Assembly: GCF_003668875.1 (NCBI RefSeq) | Contig: NZ_RAWM01000057.1 | Span: 1 to 50,195, forward strand | Source of the DNA: Corallococcus interemptor | GTDB lineage: Bacteria > Myxococcota > Myxococcia > Myxococcales > Myxococcaceae | Direction of reading: 5' to 3' | DNA: 50,195 nt | Shown: one piece after another, positions 42,492-50,195 of the stretch | How the letters are laid out: the number at the start of each line of letters is the position of its first letter | Numbering within the stretch: position 1 is the first letter of the stretch | Program-made: the position numbers and the translations under genes | Notes under the pieces: generated by a model | Seen by the model: the letters and a program-made list of their open reading frames with translations, nothing else | Databases searched by the model: none | What the model was told of the DNA's origin: nothing

Positions 42492-43712
42492 ATGATGGTC
42501 ACCCTGCAGGACATCCAGGCGGCGCGTGAGCGCATCCGCACCGCGCTGCGCCCCACGCCGTGCCCCGCGTCGGACTACTTCACGGAGAGGACCGACTGCG
42601 CGGTGGTGTACTTCAAGCTGGAGAACCTCCAGCGCACCGGCGCCTTCAAGGAGCGCGGCGCCCTCAACAAGCTGCTGACGCTGACGGAAGAGGAGAAGCG
42701 CCGCGGCGTCATCGCGGCCTCCGCCGGCAACCACGCGCAGGGCGTGGCGTACCACGCGCGCCGGCTGGGCATCCGCGCCACCATCGTGATGCCGGAGCGC
42801 ACGCCGCTGATCAAGGTCACGCGCACGCGGGATGACTACGGCGCGCGCGTGGTGCTCAAGGGCGCCAACTTCGACGAGGCCTACGCGGAGGCCCTGCGCA
42901 TCCAGGCCGCGGAGAACCTCACCTTCGTGCACCCGTTCAACGACCCGCACGTCATCGCGGGCCAGGGCACGCTCGCGCTGGAGCTGTTGGAGCAGTGCCC
43001 GGACCTGGAGCTGGTCATCGTGCCGGTGGGCGGCGGCGGGCTCATCTCCGGCGTGGCCGTGGCGCTGAAGGAGACGAACCCGCGCATCCAGGTGGTGGGC
43101 GTGCAGGCCTCCACCATCGCCAGCATGAAGGCGTCGCTGGATGCCGGGAAGCGCACGGAGCTCACGAACGCGGGCACCACCATCGCGGACGGCATCGCGG
43201 TGAAGGTGCCGGGGGAGCTGACGTTCGAACACGTGCGCAAGTACGTGGACGCGGTGGTGACGGTGGACGAGGAGGAGATCGCCGCCGCCATCCTGATGCT
43301 CCTGGAGCAGGAGAAATCCGTGGCCGAGGGCGCCGGCGCGACGGGGCTGGCGGCGCTGATCAATGGCCGGATTCCGCAGGCGAAGGGCAAGCGCGTCGCC
43401 ATCATCATCGGCGGCGGCAACATCGACATGAACGTCATCAGCCGCATCATCGAGCGGGGCCTCGTGAAGGCGGGCCGCCTGGTGCAGCTGGAGGTGCGGC
43501 TGCCGGACCGGCCCGGCATGCTCGCGCGGCTCACCACGCAGATCGCCGAGATGCGCGCCAACGTGGTGGACCTGCACCATGACCGCGCCTTCTCCAAGGC
43601 GGGCCTGGGCGAGGCCACGGTGGAGGTGATGCTGGAGACCACCGGACACGCCCACATCCAGGAGCTGATGACCGCGCTGGAGTCGCAGGGTTGGCAGGTC
43701 GCCCGGACGTAG
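42492..43712 (+). CDS. ilvA: Threonine ammonia-lyase (biosynthetic or catabolic) with ACT domain
   Basis: The 406-residue PLP enzyme has the pyridoxal lysine in TGAFKERGA (K53), the substrate loop SAGNHAQG (77-84) and the phosphate-binding glycine run GGGGL (180-184). A single C-terminal ACT domain (about 325-400, LEVRLPDRPGMLARLT onward) follows. It converts threonine to 2-oxobutyrate and ammonia. One short ACT domain and this length fit the TdcB/IlvA1 type rather than the two-ACT E. coli IlvA. ACT binding of an amino acid would give allosteric control. Gene symbol is a family-level choice. Confidence 0.85.
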   Translation: MMVTLQDIQAARERIRTALRPTPCPASDYFTERTDCAVVYFKLENLQRTGAFKERGALNKLLTLTEEEKRRGVIAASAGNHAQGVAYHARRLGIRATIVMPERTPLIKVTRTRDDYGARVVLKGANFDEAYAEALRIQAAENLTFVHPFNDPHVIAGQGTLALELLEQCPDLELVIVPVGGGGLISGVAVALKETNPRIQVVGVQASTIASMKASLDAGKRTELTNAGTTIADGIAVKVPGELTFEHVRKYVDAVVTVDEEEIAAAILMLLEQEKSVAEGAGATGLAALINGRIPQAKGKRVAIIIGGGNIDMNVISRIIERGLVKAGRLVQLEVRLPDRPGMLARLTTQIAEMRANVVDLHHDRAFSKAGLGEATVEVMLETTGHAHIQELMTALESQGWQVART

Positions 43713-43764
43713 GGCGGGGAGGCTTGCGCGGGCGCTCGGGGCTTCGGCGATACTCCGGAAACCC

Positions 43765-45135
43765 ATGAACACGCCCCTCATCGCCCTGCTGCTCCTGGCC
43801 GCCGCTCCTCCCGCGCAGAAGGCGAAGGAGCTGGCGGCCCACAAGGAGTGGGAGGAGCTGTACCTGGCCTTCGCGGCCGCGGACCCTTCCGCCTACCCCG
43901 AAGCGCAGCGGCCGTCCGTGGCGGCGCCGCTGCTCAAGGGCTGCGAGGCGCTGCTCCCGGAGGATGCCGTGATGGCGTACTCGCTGGGCGAGCGCGCCGT
44001 GGCCTTCCAGGAGACGGCGGGCGGCCTGCGCTGCCTGGCGCGCGCCGCGCTGAAGACGGATCAGCGCTCCGCCGCGGAGGACGCGCTGAAGAAGGGCCTG
44101 GAGCACTTCCCCAAGGACGGCGCGTTCGCGCTGGAGCTGGGGCGGTTGCAGCTGGCGGACCAGGACTCGGAAGGGGCGCTGGCCACGCTGCAGAAGGTGC
44201 CCGCGAAGTCGAAGGAGGCCTCGGAGGCGAAGAAGCTGCTGCAGCTGGCGCGCTCGCGGGTGTCGGAGGAAGGGGCCGCGCGGCGCGAGGCGGAGCGCCT
44301 GGAGCAGCGGATGAACGGCGAGCCCGGCTCCGGGGACACGCGCCAGGCGAGGGCGACGTCAGGCGGAGAGGTCCGCTCCGCGAGCCTCAGCTACGAGTCC
44401 GGCGTGGGCAAGGACGGCATGCGCGTGCGCCAGAACAGCCGCTTCGCCATCCGCTACTTCAACAGCGACCGGGACTTCGGCCAGCGCGCGGAGTACGAGG
44501 GCAAGGTCGTGTCCGCGCTCGACGAGGCCTATGACTTCACCCAGCGCACGCTGGGGAAGGCCCGCGAGCGGCAGCTGAACGTGGTGCTCTACACGCGCGA
44601 CGAGTTCGCCACGCACCTGGGCCCCAGCTACGCGGCCGCGGTGGCGGGCCTGTACTCCGACAACGCCATCCGCATGAACGACGCGGCGGAGCTGACGCAG
44701 GCGACGAAGGCCACGCTGGTCCACGAGTACGTGCACGCGGCGGTGGACGAGCTCTGCCCGGGCGGCGGCGGTGCCCTGCCCCGCTGGTTCAACGAAGGCC
44801 TGGCCGAGTACATCGAGTGGCGCTACCTGGGGCTGGACGGCCCCCCGCGCGGACTCCGGGATGCGATGCGGGGCCGGGCAAAGCAGGGGCTCTTGCCGAA
44901 GCTGTCGGACATGGACTCGAAGGCGCCCATCACCATGTCCCAGCCGGAGATCGCCTACGGCACGTCCGCCATGGCGGTGCGGGAGCTGGTGCGGCTGGGG
45001 GGCCAGGAGAAGCTGCTGGCCTTCATCCAAAGGGCGGGCGGGGGGCAGTCCTTCCAGGAGGCCCTTCAGGCCACCTACGAGAAGGACTTCGCGGGCCTGG
45101 ACCAGGCGGTGCGTGCCGCCCTCTCGGGGAGGTAG
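43765..45135 (+). CDS. Exported gluzincin metalloprotease with TPR-like N-terminus
   Basis: The 456-residue protein has a signal-like start (MNTPLIALLLLAAAPP), a region of helical TPR-type repeats (about 20-165, with LEHFPKDGAFALELGRLQL) and a linker. A metallopeptidase domain of the MA type follows, with zinc motif H320-EYVH-324 and the downstream glutamate ligand E344 in WFNEGLAEY. ESxDxxG-like positions are not needed in this group. It should cleave proteins outside the cytoplasm or in the periplasm. Residues 355-375 (RGLRDAMRGRAKQGLLPKL) form a linker typical of the DUF1570/peptidase MA-like group. Substrate unknown. Confidence 0.82.
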   Translation: MNTPLIALLLLAAAPPAQKAKELAAHKEWEELYLAFAAADPSAYPEAQRPSVAAPLLKGCEALLPEDAVMAYSLGERAVAFQETAGGLRCLARAALKTDQRSAAEDALKKGLEHFPKDGAFALELGRLQLADQDSEGALATLQKVPAKSKEASEAKKLLQLARSRVSEEGAARREAERLEQRMNGEPGSGDTRQARATSGGEVRSASLSYESGVGKDGMRVRQNSRFAIRYFNSDRDFGQRAEYEGKVVSALDEAYDFTQRTLGKARERQLNVVLYTRDEFATHLGPSYAAAVAGLYSDNAIRMNDAAELTQATKATLVHEYVHAAVDELCPGGGGALPRWFNEGLAEYIEWRYLGLDGPPRGLRDAMRGRAKQGLLPKLSDMDSKAPITMSQPEIAYGTSAMAVRELVRLGGQEKLLAFIQRAGGGQSFQEALQATYEKDFAGLDQAVRAALSGR

Positions 45136-45160
45136 CGGCCGGCCGGGCGTGGCGGATTGG

Positions 45161-45189
45161 TTTACCCCCTGGCGGGAGTCCCCTACACT
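45161..45189 (+). promoter_or_regulatory. Sigma-70-type promoter candidate before the repeat protein gene
   Basis: TTTACC (45161-45166), a 17-bp spacer and TACACT (45184-45189) lie 66 bp before the start codon in the 119-bp gap. Each hexamer has four of six consensus matches. Confidence 0.4.
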
Positions 45190-45254
45190 CGCGGACCTCC
45201 AAGATTTTCGCTGCGGCGGTCCCCCTGTTGGACGCTGGCGCAGCAAGGTGACGG

Positions 45255-48200
45255 ATGTCCGATACGCGCGCCGCGATGAGAGAGTTCCGCTTCCTGGATG
45301 AGAAGCGGAAGCTGGGAAGCCTGTCCGCTGTCGAGGAGGCTCGCTGGGTCGAGTTGCGCGGCCTCTTGGGCATCCAGGACGCGGCGGACACCGCGGCGGC
45401 CCAGGCGTGGGCACAGCCGGAGCAGCAGCCGCAGGGCTACTACGGCGAGGATGGCCAGTGGTACGCCTACCCCGCCGGCTACGAGCAGCCGCAGGGCTAC
45501 TACGGCGAGGACGGCCAGTGGTACGCCTACCCCGCCGGCTATGACCCGAACGCCCAGGGCTATTACGGCGAGGACGGCCAGTGGTACGCGTACCCCGCCG
45601 GCTACGACCCGAACGCGCCGTATGACCCGAACGCGGCGGCGGCCTACGACCCCAACGCGGCGGCCTATGATCCGAACGCGGCGGCGGCATGGGCGGAGCA
45701 GGGTTACGACCCGAACGCGGCGTATGACCCGAACGCGGCCCCGGTGGATCCGCAGGCCGGCGGGTACGTCCCGCAGGCGCCCGCCGAGCCGGACAGCCTG
45801 AACCTCAGCACGGACGACATCGACATCCCCTCGCTGAGTGAACCCGCGCCGTGGATGCCGCAGGCCCCCGTGGCGGCGGCGCCTGCTGCGGCGGAGGCGT
45901 GGGGTACGAGCGCCGAGGAGGACTTCTCCGGTCTGTCGGTGGAGACGCCGCCGCCGGTGGCCGCCGCCGAGCCGGAGCCCTCGCTGGAGGATTCGTTCGC
46001 GGACCTGTCGATGGAGGTCGAGTCGGAGGCCCAGGCCCCCGCGACGTCCGAGCTGGATCCGATGGCGGAGGCGCTGGCCTCCGCGGAGCACGCGGTCGGC
46101 GAGGCGGAGCTGCTGGAGGCGGAGCCCGTCCCCGAGGCGGTGATGGCCGAGGACCTGTCGCCCGTGGACGCGGCGTGGGACGCGGCGCCGCTGGCGGTGG
46201 AGTCCGAGGAGTCGCGGGCCAGCGCGCTCGACACGGCGCCGCTCGCGGTGGAGCCGACGGCGCCGGCTGGAGGCACGGCTTCGGAGTGGGACTGGAGCGA
46301 CGTCGCGACGGCGGAGTCCGCCGCGCCCGTGGAAGCCGCCGTGCAGGAAGCGGAGCCGGCCGCCGCGGAGACGGCGGAAGCGTGGGGGGCGGATGCGGCC
46401 CCTGTCGCGGGTGCGCCGGAGCAAGGTGGGGAGATCGCGCTCGGCGCGGGGGACATCGCGGAGGCGTGGACGGATGGCGCCTCGGCCACGGAAGTGCCCG
46501 CGGAGGAGATCGCCCTGGACGCGGGCGACGTCGCCACGGAGTGGCAGCCGGAGACGCCTGTCGCGGCGACCTGGCAGTCCGGTGGAGAGGCCGCGGCGAC
46601 CGGACCGACCGAAGTCGAGGCCGCATGGCAGGCGACTCCGGAGGCCGAGGAGATCCCGCTCAGCACCGGTGATGTGGCCACGGAGTGGCAGGCGGGTGCT
46701 GAAGCTCCGGCGGAGATCGCGCTCGGCACCAACGACGTCGCGACAGAGTGGCAGGCGGGGGCTGAGGCTCCGGCCGAAGAGATTGCGCTCGGGACCAACG
46801 ATGTCGCCACGGATTGGCAGGCGGCTGGCGAGGCTCCGGCGGAGATCGCGCTCGGCACCAACGACGTCGCCACGGATTGGCAGACCGGCGAACAGGCTGC
46901 TGCGCAGGAGATCGCGCTCGGCACCAACGATGTCGCCACGGATTGGCAGGCGGGTGCCTCGGCTCCGGCTGACGCAGAGATCGCGCTGGGTGCGGATGAC
47001 GTTGCCACGGAGTGGCAGGCAGCTGGCGAGGCTCCGGCTGCCGATGCCGTCGCGCTGAGCACGGACGTCGCCACGGAGTGGCAGGCGGATCCGGGTGCTT
47101 CAACGGAAGGCGCGGGAGAGATCGCCCTCGGTTCCGAGGATGTCGCCACGGAGTGGCAGGCCGACACGGCGGCAACCACCGACGCGAACACACCGGCCAC
47201 GGGCGATGCCGTGACGGAGTGGTCCGCGAACAACGCCGCCGCCGAGGAGATCCCGCTCGAGTCGAGCGATGTCGCCACGGATTGGCAGTCGGGCAGCGCT
47301 CCTTCACCCGAAGCCCCCGCCGAGGAAATCGCTCTCAGCACGGACGACGTCGCGTCGAACTGGGAGTCCGCCAGCGGTGCTCCGGCGGAAGCCTCGGCCG
47401 AGGAGATCGCGCTCGACGCGAACGATGTCGCCCACGAAAGCGTCACGGATGGCTCCAACGGCGGCGCGGCCCCGGCGGTCGCGTCCGGCGTGGACGCCCA
47501 GACCTTCGACGTCGCCGAACTCGGAGCCGAAGAGGAGCAGCTCACGCCGCCGCCCTCCCCGTTCGCGAACGAGTCCGGCATCCCGTCGCTGCGGATCCGC
47601 AGCATCCCGGTTGGCCCGGACATCGAAGCCGACACGGTGGAACTCGGCTCGGACGACGTCGAGCCCGCGGACGAAGCGGCCCCTGTTTCGGAGCAGTGGG
47701 GCGAGCTGAGCGGCAGTGCCGACGAGGCCGTGCCGCTGGCCACCGCCGCCGAGTCGCTCGCCGAAGCGCAGTCCACCGAAGCTTCGACCTGGAACACCTC
47801 GGATCAGGATGCGCAGTCGTGGTCCGCCGAAGGTGCGCCCTCGGACGCCACCGACACCGTGGGTCTGCAGGACGCGTCCGCAGCCATCGAGCTCCAGCCC
47901 GAGTGGGCCGCCGATGCCGTGGAGCCCACCGCGAGCGCGTCCGAGTGGGCGCAGCCGTCCGAGGACGCCGCCCCCATCGAGCTCCAGCCCGAGTGGGCCG
48001 CCACCGCGTCGTCCGAGCAGCCCGCCGCGAGCGCGACGCCCGCCTGGGATGCTCCGGCCACTGACTCCGCCTGGGCCGCGTCCTCGACGGCGCCCGTCGC
48101 GGATGCGCAGGCCGGATGGACGCCCGCGTCCGAGGAAGCTCCGCTGATCGAGGCCCAGTCCGAATGGGCCACCCCTGAGGCCGCCCAGCCGGCGCAGGCG

Positions 48201-50153
48201 TCCGAGTGGAACGCCACGGAAGAAGCCGCCCCCATCGAAGCCCAGCCGGAGTGGGCCACGGAGGAAGCCGCCGCGCCCGCCGCCACGCAGTCCGAGTGGA
48301 GCGCCACGGAAGAAGCCGCGCCCATCGAGGCTCAGCCCGAATGGGCCGCCACCACCGAAGGCGCCGCCGCCGTCCCCACGCAGCCGCAGTGGGGAACCGA
48401 GGAGGCCGCGCCCATCGAGGCCCAGCCCGAGTGGGCCACCGCTGAAGACGCGCCGATCGAAGCCCAGCCCGAATGGGCCACGGCTGAAGAGGCCACGCCC
48501 GTCGCCACGCAGTCCGAGTGGGCTCCGGCGGAAGCCACCGCACCGGTCGCCGCGCAGTCCGAATGGGCCTCGACTGAAGAAGCCCCTGTCGAAGCCCAGC
48601 CCGAATGGGCCACGGCGGAAGAGTCCGCGCCTGTCGCTGCGCAGCCCGAATGGGCCACGGCCGAAGAGTCCGCTCCCGTTGCCGCGCAGTCACAGTGGGC
48701 GTCGGATGAAGTCGCGCCCATCGAAGCCCAGCCCGAGTGGGCCACGGAGGAAGCCGCCGCTCCTGTCGCCGCGCAGCCCGAGTGGGCTTCGACGGAAGCG
48801 ACCGCGCCCGTCGCAGCTCAGCCAGAGTGGGCCACGGCCGAAGAGTCCGCTCCTGTCGCCGCTCAGCCTGAGTGGGCCGCGGCGGAAGAGGCCCCCATCG
48901 AGGCACAGCCCGAATGGGTCTCGGAGGAAGAGGCCACGCCTGTTTCCGCGCAGCCTGAGTGGACCCCGGCGGAAGCCAGTGCACCGGTCGCCACCCAGCC
49001 CGAGTGGACCGCCGAAGAAGCCGCACCTGAGTCCGCGCAGTCCAACTGGGCCACGGCGGAGGGCTCCGCGCCCGTAGCCGCGCAGGCCCAGTGGACGTCG
49101 GATGAAGCCGAGCCGATTGAAGCCCAGCCCGAGTGGGCCACGGAAGAGTCCGCGCCCGTCGCCGCGCAGTCCGAGTGGGCCACGGCTGAAGGCACCGCGC
49201 CGGTCGCCACTCAGTCCGAGTGGGCGCCGACGGACGGCGCCACGGAGGCCGCGACCATCGAGGCGCAGCCCGAGTGGGCCACTGCCGAAGACGCACCGAT
49301 CGAAGCCCAGCCCGAATGGGCCACCGAAGAAGCCGCTGCGCCGGTTGCCACTCAGTCCGAGTGGGCCACCGCCGAAGAGGCTCCCATCGAGGCGCAGCCT
49401 GAGTGGGCTACGGCTGACACTGCCACGCCGGTTGCCACGCAGCCCGAGTGGTCGACGTCCGAGACCGCCGCCGAAGAGGCTCCCATCGAGGCGCAGCCTG
49501 AGTGGGCTACGGCTGACACTGCCACGCCGGTTGCCACGCAGCCCGAGTGGTCGACGTCCGAGACCGCCGCCGAAGAGGCTCCCATTGAGGCGCAGCCGGA
49601 ATGGGCCACCGAAGAAGCCGCTGCTCCTGCCGTAGCGCAGCCGGAGTGGGCCACGGAAGAGGCCGCTCCCGTCGCCGCCGCGCAGCCGGAGTGGGCCGCC
49701 GCTGAAGAGGCCCCCATCGAGGCCCAGCCGGAATGGGCCACCGAGGAAGCCGCTCCCGTCGCCGCGCAGCCGGAGTGGGCCGCCGCTGAAGAAGCGCCCA
49801 TCGAGGCCCAGCCGGAATGGGCCACCGAGGAAGCCGCTCCCGTCGCCGCGCAGCCCGAATGGGCCGCCGCGGAAGAAGCCCCCATCGAGGCCCAGCCCGA
49901 ATGGGCGACGGCCGAGGCCGTGACCCCGGGCGCGGATCAGCCGTGGGCCACCACGGACGCCGCGCAGCCGGAATGGGCCGCCACCGAGGACGCCTCCGCT
50001 GGCGCCGCCTGGGCCCAGCCCACCGGCACCCAGCAGTCGTGGGACGCTCCGGTCGAGGAAGCCGCCTCCGAGTGGGTCTCCCCTCCCGCCACGCCGGAGT
50101 GGGGCGCCCCTGCGGCCCCCGCCGCGCGCTCCGCCTGGGCCACGCCCCAGGAG
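45255..50153 (+). CDS. Giant repetitive Ala/Glu/Pro/Gln/Trp-rich protein, 3' end missing
   Basis: More than 1,630 codons are present, and the last codons before the apparent stop at 50172 come from sequencing adapter, so the true C-terminus is unknown. Residues 1-40 form a basic/acidic helical head (MREFRFLDEKRKLGSLS, then WVELRGLLG). After it come three copies of QGYYGEDGQWYAYPAGY (about 57-120), a run of YDPNA repeats (about 117-160), an acidic spacer, about 14 repeats of E-I-A-L-x-x-x-D-V-A-T-(E/D)-W-Q (about 395-730), and then dozens of A-P-I-E-A-Q-P-E-W-A repeats (about 875-1580). There is no signal peptide or membrane helix. Composition is disordered with regularly spaced tryptophans. 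Function is unknown; an extended scaffold or linker is inferred. Confidence 0.8.
45432..45735 (+). repeat. Tandem coding repeats: three YYGEDGQWYAYPAGY units and YDPNA units
   Basis: Three 17-residue units are spaced 60-63 bp apart and nearly identical in DNA, followed by about eight YDPNA(A) pentamer units. The aromatic G-Y-Y/Q-W-Y pattern recalls OCRE-like aromatic octamers. Near identity in DNA implies recent expansion. Confidence 0.85.
46432..47440 (+). repeat. Coding repeat block: E-I-A-L-x3-D-V-A-T-(E/D)-W-Q, about 14 units
   Basis: Units of 20-26 residues each hold one tryptophan; the core GTNDVATDWQ occurs four times almost unchanged in the centre, with increasing drift toward both ends. 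That pattern is expected of slippage or unequal exchange acting on the middle. Confidence 0.85.
47890..50000 (+). repeat. Coding repeat block: (A/P)-I-E-A-Q-P-E-W-A and P-V-A-A-Q-P-E-W-A units
   Basis: Some 45-55 units of 10-22 residues have a constant Q-(P/S)-E-W core. A longer segment of about 100 bp is exactly duplicated near 49380-49590. The block continues almost to the contig end, which is probably why assembly stopped here. Confidence 0.85.
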
Positions 50154-50195
50154 CTGGCTCTTATACACATCTGACGCTGCCGACGACTTAATAGG
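50154..50195 (+). other. Sequencing adapter: Nextera mosaic end, Read 1 adapter and i5 index
   Basis: The stretch matches CTGTCTCTTATACACATCT (reverse complement of the Tn5 mosaic end) with one mismatch (T to G at the fourth base), then GACGCTGCCGACGA (Read 1 adapter) perfectly. CTTAATAG follows, the reverse complement of the CTATTAAG index (Nextera XT S518), plus one base of the P5 stem. It is not genomic; genome sequence ends at about 50153-50156. Confidence 0.97.

Noticed and set aside
47890-50000. Regular short repeats that might suggest a CRISPR array
   Set aside because: Repeats keep one reading frame, vary at third codon positions and have no constant-length unique spacers; they are protein-coding repeats.

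Overview
The window looks like one end of a draft contig from a myxobacterium, most likely Myxococcaceae (Myxococcus/Corallococcus type). The reasons are very high GC with strong GC bias at third codon positions, abundant large histidine kinases and an NtrC-type regulator, an RpoH-type sigma factor with a long acidic N-terminus, and lipoprotein toxin/immunity cassettes of the kind myxobacteria exchange between outer membranes. Genus assignment is inference. The last 42 bases are not genomic: they match the Illumina Nextera transposon end, Read 1 adapter and an i5 index.

Layout. 1-3.8 kb (minus): a cut-off WGR-domain gene, an extended SDR, an Eis-like acetyltransferase and a secreted P1 (DmpA-type) peptidase. 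3.8-9.4 kb (minus): three head-to-tail copies, period exactly 1,922 bp, of a lipoprotein toxin with a C-terminal AHH-type nuclease domain followed by an Imm11-like immunity gene. The lipoprotein/N-terminal part is almost invariant, while the toxin C-terminus and most of the immunity protein vary. Short remnants of the peptidase start codon region sit at the internal junctions. 9.5-13.4 kb: a DHFR-like reductase, a double-PAS histidine kinase and a GspE-type ATPase that overlaps the kinase tail to tail.

13.4-23.2 kb (plus) is one functional block for acetate use: a small membrane protein, an SSS-transporter/histidine kinase fusion and an NtrC-type sigma-54 activator, all translationally coupled and resembling CbrX-CbrA-CbrB. 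A region with GTTACG repeats and a well-formed -24/-12 promoter follows, then a porin, acetyl-CoA synthetase, a DUF485 protein and an ActP-like acetate symporter (the same order as E. coli acs-yjcH-actP), closed by a clear terminator.

23.2-33.8 kb is mixed housekeeping and accessory content: a secreted alpha/beta hydrolase, a DUF4239 membrane protein, a K+ channel with a C-terminal zinc ribbon, a solitary N6-adenine methyltransferase, a periplasmic Cu/Zn SOD, a coupled PD-(D/E)XK-like/PIN pair, a VWA/DUF4159 pair and two small membrane proteins. 33.8-45.1 kb: a membrane-anchored double beta-sandwich protein, a stand-alone ketosynthase, an RpoH-family sigma factor divergent from a DEAD-box helicase with three DbpA-like tail domains, an XRE regulator with a zinc knuckle, glutamate dehydrogenase, threonine dehydratase and a gluzincin protease. 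45.2 kb to the end: a giant, highly repetitive Ala/Glu/Pro/Gln/Trp-rich protein broken by the contig end.

No tRNA, rRNA, IS element or CRISPR array was recognised. No intergenic stretch exceeds about 180 bp.
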